A stretch of 64,000 bases of DNA from contig OX155951.1 of the NCBI GenBank assembly GCA_944548615.1, forward strand, positions 39,976,162 to 40,040,161, given 5' to 3'. This document shows, one piece after another, positions 35,951 through 47,029 of this stretch (the first letter of the stretch is position 1; each line of letters starts with the position of its first letter). The notes under the pieces were generated by a model. That model ran no database searches. It was not told the DNA's origin and saw only the letters and a list, made by a program, of their open reading frames with translations. Position numbers and translations under genes: made by a program. The stretch is from Micropterix aruncella (lineage: Eukaryota > Arthropoda > Insecta > Lepidoptera > Micropterigidae).

Positions 35951-38519
35951 AGATTCATTAAAATACCTCACTCAGATCGCAATAACTCTTAATTACAAAT
36001 ATCTCTTTATTGGCATTTACATCAGTTTGGCCCTTCTCCTTTATTATATTTTGTTACAGGAAAATATTATCTAACTCAAATATCCTCATTGTTGAGACAT
36101 TTCTATTTTAGTGCAGGTTTCTTAAAACATGAGATTTTATTTCACAAAGTTTGCCATTTTCGCGTATGAAAGAAATCTCATCCGGTCACATTGGACAAAC
36201 ATCTATTCTAAACATCACAACGCATAATCCAAATAAAAAATATAAATGCAAATGTTTTAAGGGTAAAATGTAATTCATTTTATTATTTGTAAAATTACAT
36301 ATTCCGGCGTCAATGTATAAATCAATTGGTTTATGAAATTTCGGAATGGGTTAGAAACCTTTCGAAATTCATTAGTTTTCAGTAAAATTAAACAAAAAAT
36401 TAAAACCCAATTCGAAAAATTAACCAAGTGATCTTTTGCTAAATTTTGCCAGAAACTAGTTTCAAAAAGCTTTCAATAATTAGTGTTCAATTCTTCTTAT
36501 CAACTCTTTGACTTTGAGTTGAAGTTTAATGAATGATTTTAAATTTTTTATCTCCATAGCGATTGTATCTTTATATTGCTCCTAACAAGAAAAACCCTTC
36601 TGATTTTTTTAGTATATTTGTTTAGTTCTTTTTTCTACTCTTTATTGAGAAATTTCACAATGGGCGAATTTAATATCATACGACAGTCTCTTACTACTAA
36701 CCCTACTATGAAGAGTTTATATGTAAGTGTGTGTGTAGCATGTGTGTAAGTGTGTGTCTTGTTATTGTATTCTAGGGTGTGGCTTGTTATGTTATTTAGT
36801 CAATTTCGCCCAGGAATTTCTTGCTACATTGTACATTGGCTCTTAGGCTAGCTATCTATCTATCCATATATAATTTATATGATAATATTTTTTTAAGAAT
36901 GCTAATATCACCTTCTCGGAAGTGTCTTTTGCCTGTCATGGGGCCTCTAGTAAATCTTAGATAGGAGTTACGTAAGTAATCTATGTAGTTACTGAAGTTG
37001 CTGCTGCTACACGCGCCGGTCGAGTGGATTCGTGAGCGGGTTGCTAAGATGCGAAGTAGTTGAAAATGGTCGTCAGCGTCGAGGCGCCCGCGGCGGCGGC
37101 GCCGAGCGTCGCGGCGCCGGGCGAACTTAGATTTTATCGCCGCGCGGTCCGCGCTGCAAATCCGCGCCCCGCATCTGAATCCAAATTTATATTTTCCATT
37201 TGCGTGTCCCGCGCCAACTTCACACTCGATCGCAAAAACGAATCCACCCGCGCCGGCCCCATTAGTCCCGGAGCCGATCGCAGTTTACGCTTGTCATTAG
37301 GCACAGGAATACAGTAAGAACTATATATTTCGCATTGGCCCATAATTTGGGTGCTATCCGGCACAATGTAGTTGGGCCAATGTGACCCGATTCGTTCAAG
37401 GATCGACCCAAATCACGGGTCTACACCTATCCGGTAACCTCCACGCAGATACATATCTATCTACTTAAATATAGTACATTACTTTTATTCATTATATACT
37501 ACGTATATAAATAAATCATTACGAAATTTACGTAATCATCCGAAAACTACGTAAACTACGCTACAAACACACGCATAGTATATTTTAACCCTTTGAGGAC
37601 TATAAGCTTTGCGGTAAAAAAAAAATTTTTTTGAAAATTTTGTGAAAATTGGTTCATTAGATTTTGTATAATATAATGGGACATAAGTGTCCATGTAAGA
37701 TTTAAAGTTCCACCTAGTTTTAAAATTTGATTTTTTAATTATTCAACTCAGAAATCATACGTATGTACTAAAATACGTACTGAAAGAAAAAAAATCAAAT
37801 TGAAAAGTGTATAATTTATAAATTATTAAATTCAATCATTAATAAAATGATTTTTGAATTTACACACACATATTTGTGACACATATTTTTCATGGTCCTT
37901 AGAGGGTTAAGCCTATATTAGTACATTCCAGGCCTTGTTATAATGGATTAGTAAATAAAATATTTGTACATACCTTTTATACATTTATTACGATATTTGA
38001 ATTTGAATTTGAAGTATTTTGCGCCCGGTTGTATATGCGGCCGCTACGTCATACAGTTTCGTGGCTGGAACCTTGAAAAATGTACTACGATGACGTCATG
38101 ATTCACTGACAATCATTTACAACCGTTGTCAAGAACGGCAATCGAGGCGCAGGTGTGTTGCCTTTTATTCCGTTAATTATCAAAATACACAAGTTCATAT
38201 AGCTTTCAATACATAAGTTCTCATAATAAAAAGTTTTACCCAATAATTATTAGAATATCAATATCAAAACAGAAAATAAAATAAAATATTTAATACAGGG
38301 TTGCGCAGGGAAACGAAAGGTGTTCAGAACCGATGCGAAGTTATTATGAACGCGTTGCCATTTAGTAACCATGGAGCATTGGAGTGGTACGGAACTTGCT
38401 ATTGCTGTGAAAGGTCTAGTTTTGATGTTTAAAATGACAGGTTTTTTGTCTTATAAGAATATCAAAATTGGTATATGCTGATATGTAAATAAGGCGTTTC
38501 ACTTGTTCACCGCGGGTCG
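35951..38519. other. No gene recognised; CpG-rich block
   Basis: Mostly AT-rich. A strongly CpG-rich block at 37020-37290 contains an 80-codon open frame from the ATG at about 37066, with Ala-rich N-terminal text. It shows no recognised domain. It could be the first exon or promoter island of a host gene, but nothing downstream supports that. Confidence 0.35.
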
Positions 38520-38760
38520 GTTTGATTTGGTGGGCTTCTGTTCTATTGTGCAGCGCGCCGCCCTCGCCGTCCAACTTTTCATCGACTTTTGTTTATGCTC
38601 TGCAATTTTGTATGCACTTTATTCGGGCGTAGGTCGCCACCCGCCCACCGCTCGAGAGCTTTTCTTTGGGCGGCCGTTTGCCCCTCGCTCCCTGTCGGGA
38701 TATAAATGCGTTGCTTATTCTAGTTTGTGCATTTCCAGTCATACTTTGGAAGCGGTGGCG
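38520..38760 (+). promoter_or_regulatory. Candidate TATA promoter in a CpG-rich block
   Basis: A GC-rich stretch with several GGGCG/CGCCC boxes (about 38560-38690) is followed by TATAAATG at 38701-38708. A CATTT initiator-like site follows at 38730, about 30 bp from the TATA box. The geometry fits a Pol II core promoter. No downstream gene was recognised, so this rests only on sequence pattern. Confidence 0.3.
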
Positions 38761-39138
38761 TAGCTAATGGAGGACGGATGGAGCGATTCGCCCTGGTCGA
38801 TACTTTCTTGGGAGCGGCAATTTTTAATATAATACGTCTTCGAAACAATCAAAATAGCTCTTCTCTGATACATAGCGACAATTTTAGATTTGCCTACATC
38901 AACAGATCTATTTAATTTACTAAATTCTCTAGGCGTTATTCACGTAATTACGTTCTTACTTATGAAGTTCTAGGTATAGGAAATATATATTTAAATAATG
39001 AAAATAATGTTCCCTGTTATTTATGCAGGGTTTTAATTCTATTGGGTATTGCTTAAAGAACGAATGAAAAACTCATTTATACAATGAAATAATAATTTAA
39101 ATAGGCAAACCTCGTACAATATCTTACTTTATTCATTA
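38761..39138. other. No gene recognised
   Basis: AT-rich DNA leading into a LINE tail. Confidence 0.4.
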
Positions 39139-39552
39139 TTCATTATTCAATTTATTTATTCAGAATATACAATAAAAGCATGAATTATGTATTAAAGCTA
39201 ATTATCGCATATTAGAATTCGTCAGTTTAAATGTAGATATAAAACGATTAAAGCATAAATATTAATTCGACAATAGCGTTGACTAAAGTCGGCTTTACAC
39301 GGCAGACAAATAAAATTTTAAAAAAAATAGAGCTGGATCCATGTACATGAGTATACATATAAAATAGATAATTATTATAAGAATATTAATAGTCATCAAG
39401 CACTTTATTCAAAAACTAATCACACAATAGGTAGTATCAAAACAAAATTGGAAAAAACAACGTATGTATATGATCAGGTATGTTACATTACACATTGTAG
39501 TCTACATATTAAATATTAAATTAATAATATTATTATTAAACAATAAGAACTG
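39139..39552 (-). mobile_element. LINE 3' UTR fragment, uninterrupted copy of family B
   Basis: It matches 46796-47037 plus 49039-49255 end to end: CAGAATATACAATAAAAGCA, AATATTAATTCGACAATAG, ATGTACATGAGTATACATAT and ACAATAAGAACT. It therefore shows the pre-insertion state of the site occupied by the LINE at 47038. In the 49-kb copy the sequence runs on into ORF2 C-terminal-like codons on the minus strand, which identifies family B as a LINE 3' UTR. Confidence 0.75.
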
Positions 39553-40084
39553 CAAACCCTACATTAAATAGATACATTTATATTTTTACACCAGTGTTTA
39601 TATACTAGTTCGTTTCCGACTTATTAGATGATTTTGTTAATTTTGTTATTTTAATTTGACCTGGCTATTTCATAAAATATATATTATTTTCTAAATAACA
39701 AAGCTAGCGTTGTTTATGAATAATTTTCTTCCGTTAAACACAATCTATCACTAAGAAAATATGTCTAATTTTACGAATGCCACAATTTCACTGAATAAAG
39801 TTTTGTCATTATATTTACCTTATATTTTATTAAAAACTTTATGAAACTCCTATGAGACAAGGGACAAACATATTTCAAATTATAAAATAGTTTGAATAAA
39901 AGAGATACTATTACGTATGTATGTATAGGTGAATACTCAGCTGTTTTTTTTGTGCCATACAGAAATATATTGATAGAAGAAGATGAATAAATAGAAAGCT
40001 CTATAATTCGTATTATAATGTGGTGTTGGATAAGACGGCTGTGATGGTTAGGGCATGTGAAAAAAATAGATATATACTAAACCA
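39553..40084. other. No gene recognised
   Basis: AT-rich intergenic DNA. Confidence 0.4.
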
Positions 40085-40780
40085 AAACTGCGACTCTTAC
40101 TCTCAACTGTAACTTCGGTGATCGATGAAATCAAGTATTTAAGAACGTTGGTTACGGAAAAGAAAGTGACATCGACGGCCGATGTCCATAGCCGGATCGG
40201 TCAGGCAACAGCAACATTCGCCTCGCTCAAGTGGTGCATATGGAAGCGAACGAATATTAGCATCGAAACAAAGTACGACGATACCGAACGTTGGTTCTTC
40301 CCATTCTTCTTTATGGATCGGAAACGTGGACGTTACTACAATCGGACCTCAAAAAGTTCGAAGTCTTCCAAATGCGATGCTTGAGGCAGATTCTCGGTGT
40401 CTCACTCCGCGGCCGAATTCGAAACGAGACCATTAGAGAAAGATGCTATCTAGTAACAACGATCGAAGAAGAAGTACAAAAACGTCGACTACGATGGTTC
40501 GGCCATGTTTGTCGAATGAACGATAATCGCTTGCCACGTAAGCTTCTTTGGCGAGACAGAATGGAGAATTCAGCGATCGACGCTGAAGAAAACCTGGCTA
40601 AATAACATCAAAGACGTCCTTAAAATCAACGATTAAAATGTGGCAAAAAATTCTCAAGAATGGAAGCGAATCGTGAATGGAGTACGAGATCCAGCGGCAC
40701 CTACAGCAGCGTATTGGCTGCGAGGGCGGCCCCCTCCCCAATCGCCGGCTACGGAATAAATATTAATAATAATAGCTTCT
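40085..40780 (+). mobile_element. 5'-truncated RTE-type LINE
   Basis: Only the C-terminal coding part and a very short 3' end with a TAATAATAATAG-type tail (about 40762-40775) are present. The near absence of a 3' UTR fits RTE elements. Coding is described in the next entry. Confidence 0.65.
40118..40759 (+). pseudogene. RTE-type reverse transcriptase C-terminus (frameshifted)
   Basis: Segments in order: IDEIKYLRTLVTEKK (family form V.xFKYLGSxIT), VHSRIGQATATFASLKWCIW, then after a frameshift near 40285 LPILLYGSETWTLLQSDLKK, FEVFQMRCLRQILGVSLRGR, IRNETIRERC, KRRLRWFGHVCRMNDNRLPR and, after another shift, QEWKRIVNGVRDPAAPTAAY WLRGRPPPQSPATE, ending in a stop at 40759. LLYGSETW, FQMRCLRxILGV and RRLRWFGHVxRM are hallmarks of this group. 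The catalytic palm is missing through truncation. Confidence 0.75.
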
Positions 40781-41676
40781 GTGATAGCGTATGTTCGATT
40801 TTGTAATTTAATAAATTATATTCTCATTGTTAGTTTGAGCAACTGGAAAATAATAGTAGAGGCAGTTTCCTGAAATCACCAAGTCTCATAATGGGTTGCA
40901 GGACGAGGTAAAATTATGAAGCTGATACTACTTAACTTGATAACATTGATTTTATTTGGTATTTGTTTGATCCATGCTGTTTTGGCAGTATATATGAAGA
41001 TAATGAAGATGAAGATGAAGCAATACAAAAAGTGACATGTAGATGGAACTATTAGTTCCAAACATTTATTAATGTCATATTATATTCAGTAGTCCAATAT
41101 ATGACATTCTAAACACGCCGTTACGCTATCATATCTCAAAATGAAACAATATTGAAACAACACAGATTTTTAAAATCATAGCTCTTATTATTTACATACG
41201 TCATTTTTTAATTTGGTCTACAAGTTTCAATACGTAATAATTACGCGCTTTAATGTTTAAATAGACTTATATATATATCGTTCTAATCTCTCCGTATTAT
41301 TTTTATTATCTAATCATATTATATAAAAATGCGACAGATAGCACTAATAATTAAATTTCATTATTGTTGTCATTAGTTAAATAAAAGGTTATTACAATCA
41401 ATCCAATCCAATCCAAAAAGGTTATTACAATTAAAAACTATGTAATCATTATCCATGTCATTTAGATGGCAAAATAAATTTCTATAATTTTCGCAGGATA
41501 ATTCTATCAGCGCTACCTTTATGTCGCCGGTGCAGAAAAATTGCCAAAATCTGCTATGGTATCGAGCGATCTAATACATATAATCAATGCTAATACCCTT
41601 CAACATACAATTTAATTTTCACTGACTCAAGATTAACAGATATCTGAAATAACTTATCATAAATATTTGACGCAAA
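40781..41676. other. No gene recognised
   Basis: AT-rich. A short (CAATC)n run near 41396-41416 could be a decayed LINE tail. Confidence 0.4.
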
Positions 41677-43089
41677 TAGAGCTGTCGACTACAACGGGCG
41701 AACCCGTCACCTCAGGAAGTTTTAACGATATTGATTGTTCTGTCTCCCGTGAGGTGAGCGCAGAAGACTTAGGAACAAACAGTCCACCGTCAAGTTCCGC
41801 CAAATGCCCATAAGTAGCCAACGTTTTACCGCGAGATAGCCAGGTTAGTCACCCAACGAGCCAACACTCGCGCCCTTACTACCAGTTGCAATCAGATTAC
41901 TCGATCTCCCGACAGGTTGCGGGTTCGAGGTCGCTTGCGCAGTCCTCTCCCAGCGGTGATACGGCGTTTGCCGAATCTATCGCGAACCACGGTGTTCTTT
42001 ATCCGGCTTTCACCCGGAATCGGGTAGCCGATTGGTCGTTTCAAAAGCAGTCGCCGTAAGGTGAACAACTACTCCCGCTCTATAGGAGCCAGTACTTTTT
42101 CCAGACTCCCCCAACTGTCAGTCAGAATGCAAAATTGTTGGGCTGATGCCGCATGGTGCGCAAACCGGCCAGGAGCGTCAGAAGATTGACTCCTGGGGGA
42201 AACTGGTTCGCAGGCCAGAGTGGTACCCGGGCTCGCACTTCATATGTGGAGGCCGCCGGATGGGTGTTAACCCGTGAGTTTGACCGACCTTGAACACATG
42301 GGTCTTAGTGGCCAACTGCAACAGGTTAGCTCCTCGAGCATATATTTGACATAGTCAGGATTGCGAAAACTAATTTACAGTGTTGAAAATTTTTTCTCTG
42401 TGAGTAAGTATGTAACTTTCTCTGGGAGCTAAGGGGCCCTTGCTGAGTTGGCCACGAAGACCCATTCTGTTCAGGGTTGGTCACACTCACGGGTCAACAC
42501 CCATCCGACGGCCTCCACGCGTGAAGTGCAAGCCTGGGTAGGACTCTGGCCTTATGGTTAGTTTCCCTTAAGGATCAATCTTCTGGCGCTCCTGGACGGT
42601 CTGCGCTCCGTGCCGCATTGCCAATAGATTGCGCACTGACTAACAGTCGGGGGAGTCTGGATGCAGTACTGTTTCCTATAGAGCGGGGGTGGTTGCGGAC
42701 CTTACAGTGACTGCTCTTGAAACGACCATCGGCTACCCGATCCTGGGTGAACAGCCGGGCAAAGGATGCCGTGGTCCGCGATAGATTCGGTATACACCGT
42801 TTCACCGCTTCGTAAGGGAGAGGACCGCTCAAACGACCTCGAACTCGTAATCAATCGAGAGACTGAAGTAATCTGGTCGCAATTGAAATGAAGGGCGTGA
42901 GTGTAAGCCTGCTGAGTAGCACTCCTGGCTATCTCGCCATTAAGGCGTTGGCCTCTTACGGGCTTGTGGCGGAGCTTGATTGTGGACTGTTTTTGTCCAA
43001 GTCTTCTGCGCTCACTTTAGGGAGACAGAACGACTAATCGTTAAAACTTCCTAAGGTGACGGGCCCGCCCGCTGTAGTTGACAACTCTA
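41677..43089. mobile_element. Foldback element with ~660-bp inverted arms
   Basis: The left arm (41677-42338) and right arm (42424-43089) are reverse complements with moderate divergence, separated by about 85 bp. The outer ends are TAGAGCTGTCGACTACAACG and its inverse (CGCTGTAGTTGACAACTCTA). Shared blocks include CCTCAGGAAGTTTTAACGAT and GACTCCCCCAACTGTCAGTC versus their inverses. The arms are much more GC-rich than the flanks. No transposase was seen, and the open frame at 42575-42832 is not conserved. Single-arm relatives lie at 28591, 29045 and 49469. No clear target duplication. It resembles foldback-type DNA transposons in architecture; the superfamily is unknown. Confidence 0.75.
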
Positions 43090-43718
43090 GTTGTGAGTAA
43101 GTATCATATGACAAAATAATATATCAATTTACCTCAATGAAAAGGTATAAATGTGTGATGTCGCGTTGAAGTGGCACTTTTAGGCGTCTGGCGCGGGGGA
43201 GGTGCGTGGCTGCGGGCTCCGGTATTGGATTGCCACAGAAGAGTGAGCCATTTAGCCTCTGTTTACCAGATAACGGCTTTTTAGTGTCGTCTCGTCCCGG
43301 GTTCCACTGTGGAAAACGACCCACGCGAACGGATTCGATTACAAATTAAATCGAGTTTAGTAACCCAGAATAAGTACTTACTACGTAGTCGTAGATCCAA
43401 AAGTAATTCTGCGCTCCTATACATTTATTGCCAAAAATTTTTCAATGACCCTTCCTGGTGACATGAAATCGGCAAAAATCAAGACCCAGTTTAAAACGCT
43501 GCTTGTAACTTGTAAAAGATCTATGTAAAGAAAACTTGTAATCGTGACTTGTAAAAGAGGTACGCTAATGAATTTTCAAATATTGGACATCTGTACATCT
43601 CAATATTCTTAATTCTTTGATGTTTTATTATATTAGGAGGTAATTTGTTTCATTTTTGTCATTATTTATCTCAATTGTAATAAAAATGCAGGATTATTTT
43701 ATTTATATCTATGTTTTT
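43090..43718. other. No gene recognised
   Basis: A small GC-rich stretch at about 43170-43330 holds a 66-codon minus-strand frame without resemblance. The rest is AT-rich. Confidence 0.4.
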
Positions 43719-44266
43719 AAGCTATTGCATAGCTTTTATCGCGGGCCTAGGCCAGCGCGGCGACCGAGTGAAGAAATTTCTTAACGAAAATTAATGAGTT
43801 TAAACTGATAATTACGTCTAAACGAGTACTACTTACGATTCGAAAAAAATATATGTTAAGCAAGAAGATTTTACTAATATTCTTAGCTTTGAATATTTTA
43901 GATTTTGTTTATATTACATAGTGTAATTAATTTGTGAAATTAGGCCTAACCGAACACAAAAACGACTGCACCATTTTAAAGATAATTTAATTATCTATCT
44001 TTTTATCTACGATTTTTTTTCGAATAATCCGGTTTTTTTGCTTTATCGAATAAAAACGTGTGCGGCGCTCTATCGGAAGACGTTTAAATTATTCCGAATC
44101 ATTTGCTTCCGCAGCCGCAAATGATTCAGAATTATTTCAACTTTTTCCGATAGAGCGCAGTTATCTGATATCAGAAAAAATAAAATAAATAAATAATTAT
44201 AATTGCATAAGTTGTTAAAAATGCTATGCAATAGCTTTACCGCGGCAGTCCCCGAGTGCCACACGT
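43719..44266 (-). mobile_element. ~590-bp hairpin repeat family, copy 3
   Basis: Inverse orientation. The 5' end ACGTGTGGCACTCGGGGACT is at 44266-44247, and the terminal palindrome is at 43719-43735. The internal hairpin pairs 44065-44106 with 44117-44158 around a 10-nt loop related to that of copy 1. A 28-bp duplication (44286-44338) follows directly. Confidence 0.8.
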
Positions 44267-44338
44267 ATTTTTTTTTTAAATTCGCTATTTAATTACAAAT
44301 AAAAAGACAAATATTTAATTACAAATAAAAAGACAAAT

Positions 44339-44794
44339 AAACGCCAACCTATTTAAATTAAGAAATCGATTCGAAACTTTACGCGAAGCGAAGCCGCGTA
44401 ATAAGATTAATAAGGGGTTTCACTATAAAAACTAAAAAATAACGATTTCCAATCGTCGCAAAAACTATTAATTTCGTCTCGCCGAAAATTAATTTTATGG
44501 TATTCGAATAAGGTATTTTTATTAAAAAAATGTCATTGTTGAATAAAATCGTTTGCAATACCAAAACTCTATGTATAAATTTTATCGCCCATTTAAGAGT
44601 ATTTCAGCTTAGCTTGTATAAAATTAAATGTCTTCGCAAGTGGACACAAAATTGCTTTATTGCTTTTACAGCAAGATATTGGATCCTTACGTACATATGT
44701 AATTGCTGTTTTTTTACACTGGCCACTTTGAACTTGGGTTTGAGTTGGAATTTCATATTCAAATAAATTTTAGTTCAAGGCCACGTTATTCTGC
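44339..44794. other. No gene recognised
   Basis: AT-rich flank between repeats. Confidence 0.4.
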
Positions 44795-45370
44795 TTTAAG
44801 AATCAGTTGTTTATTTGTCTTTCCGTCGTTTGTTTTCGCTCAAATATTGTCGTTCGCGCAACCATGGTAAAGTTGGAAATTTACATTATTTTCAAATATC
44901 ATGTCCTGTGCCGGTGTTTTCTATTGCAGCTTCTTGCAGTCTGTCTATACAGTTCCGTAAATGTGTACCGTTAACAACTGCAAACAACGATGGAGAAGCT
45001 CGTGATTAAATAACCGAGCCTGGTTAATCGATCATCGCCACTGCTTCTGCATGACAACGTATAACCACAGATTTCACTGCAAACAGTCGCAAAGCTGCAG
45101 GAGTTGTGGCCGGTGACTCTTAGTCACCCACCGTACTTGCCAGACCTTGCTCCAATAGAGTTTCTTTTTCTTTCAGAATTTAGATAACATTTACAAGGGA
45201 AAATCGGTGTCGGTGAAAAACGCCTTCAAGGCATTCATTGGTTCCTGTCCACGACAGTGTTACAGCAGAGGAATTAAGCAAATCCTATTAAAGTTTCAAA
45301 TCTGTATAGATAATAGGGGTCAATATATCTATTAATTAAATATATATTTTTCGTAGAAAGTCTTTGGTCT
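44795..45370 (+). pseudogene. mariner-like transposase C-terminal half (broken)
   Basis: Translation in shifting frames gives text like KLVIK-PSLVNRSSPLLLHDN (family form KRPxLVNRxxxxLLHDNARPH). Then come LQTVAKLQELWPVTLSHPPY LPDLAPIEFLFLSEF and a segment around KGKIGVGEKRL ending in ANPIKVSNLY. LLHDN, HPPYxPDLAPxxxFLF and the trailing region are the second and third catalytic blocks of mariner elements. Several stops and shifts are present. Terminal repeats were not located, and this is a different lineage from the element at 1304. Confidence 0.65.
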
Positions 45371-45403
45371 AAAGTTTCCTTTATAGAATAGCAACTTCAT
45401 AGG

Positions 45404-45560
45404 TAAGAATAAGAATAAGAGAATAAGAATAAGAATAAGAATAATTTATTTTCAAAAACCCGATCTGGGTATAGAAATTACATATCTTGTGGTATTTCTA
45501 CAAATAAAATTATATTTCAAATTACTCATAAAATTATAAAAAAGTCTATAAAAACCAATA
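45404..45560 (-). mobile_element. LINE 3' end with (CTTATT)n tail
   Basis: Plus-strand AAGAATAAGAATAAGA repeats (about 45404-45440) are followed by TTTATTTTCAAAAACCCGATC, similar to the start of the UTR at 34040. It is therefore the 3' end of a related minus-strand LINE. A ~76-bp tandem duplication (around 45587 and 45663) follows. Confidence 0.5.
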
Positions 45561-45749
45561 ATTGAAAAAAAACACAGAAATTCAAAAATTCAATAACAAA
45601 GACATAAAAACTAGAAAAATAAAAAACAACAGAAATAATGAGAAAACATAGAGAATCAGGAATTCAATAACAAAAATATATAAAAACTAGAAAAATAGAA
45701 AGCATCCAAAGAGTTCTACATAAACTACATTTAATAAGGATCAAACTAT

Positions 45750-46311
45750 CGATCAACAATCAAGAAATAGAAAAATGTGTCGACTCTCCAAAGAACAAAA
45801 AATCAAGTAGTCTCGATAACATACCTGTCATCGACATAGCTTAATTAAAATCCATAAACGTGTACTGGCACCTTGTCTAACATATCTTTACAATTTAAGC
45901 TTTTCAGAGGGAATATTTCCAGATTGTTATAAAGTAGCTAAGATTAAACCGATATATAAAAAAGGGCCCACGAGCGTAGAAAATTATCGAGCCGTGGCCC
46001 TACTGAGGAATTTCTCAAAAATTTTGGAGAAGGTCATCGAAAAACGAATAAATGGTTACCTTGAAAAATTTGGAGTCATTTCAGACAGTCAATATGGATT
46101 TCGGACAAAAAAATCTACACAGGATGCCGGGTTGTCTGCATGTTTCATGATTGAGAATAGTCGAAACAAGAAGATGCTTTCAGCAGGACTGTTCTGCGAT
46201 CTAAGCAAAGCATTCGACTGTATAAATATCAATACCTTGGTAGACAAGCTAAACCATTATGGAATTAGGAAGGCTTCAACCCAATATTGTAGAGAATTGA
46301 AAGTATTTTAA
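45750..46311 (+). pseudogene. LINE reverse transcriptase, N-terminal half
   Basis: Frameshifted at first (DSPKNKKSSSLDNIP, the entry motif), then TYLYNLSFSEGIFPDCYKVA KIKPIYKKGPTSVENYRAVA, LLRNFSKILEKVIEKRINGY, DSQYGFRTKKST and FCDLSKAFDCININTLVDKL up to NHYGIRK. This is the fingers and first palm block of a CR1-type RT, with the first catalytic aspartate in DLSKAFD. It is cut at about 46265 before the (F/Y)ADD motif. The last codons of the frame (to 46311) are unrelated sequence. Confidence 0.7.
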
Positions 46312-46795
46312 TCTTGAAGTTTTAAATACATCTTCTATAATATAGGCTCTAATTGTTATTCTCTGCGTAATGGCAAATCCTTATTATTAAAAAAGACACC
46401 CACCTGTGCTGATCGACTTCTCTGCCGTGGAAAAAATGGCGACCCAGCTAGCCGCGAATGAATAAAACATGACCCATACTCACTTCTGAAGAGAGGCGCG
46501 TGGCTTAATATTCAAATTCAATTATCGTCCACGGTTTGAAAGTATTTCCACCGCCCGAGGCCCGGAGAGAAGGAGAAATAATTCTAAAAAGCCCGGAATA
46601 ATTCATCACGCGTGAGCGAGATCAATTTGTATACTCTCAAATATCTTAGAAATCGGACTGGTTCTGCGGTATTCAATTCTTTGATAAATTTATCATTATA
46701 AATTACTCTCATACTTGTCATTACAAGTATGAGACATCGAAATCAGACTAAATATTTTTAAACATCAATTTCCGTGTGGCAATTCAGTATTTAGT
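46312..46795. other. No gene recognised
   Basis: Intergenic, slightly GC-richer near 46530-46600. No assignment. Confidence 0.4.
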
Positions 46796-47029
46796 ATTCA
46801 TCAATTTATTCATTCAGAATATACAATAAAAGCATGAAATATAAATTAAAGCTAATTGTCGCATATTAGAATTCGTCAGGTGCTAGTAATATATAATTAT
46901 ATATGTAGTAGTAGTAGTATTAATATATGTAGACATAAAACTATTAAAGCATAAATATTAATTCGACAATAGAGTTGACTAGGCTTTACACGGCAGACAA
47001 ATAACATTTGAAAAAATAGAGCTGAATCC

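Noticed and set aside
42575..42832. 85-codon frame in the foldback right arm (related frame at 49540-49911)
   Set aside because: The frame is broken differently in the left arm and solo copies, and no domain is recognisable, so protein coding is unsupported.
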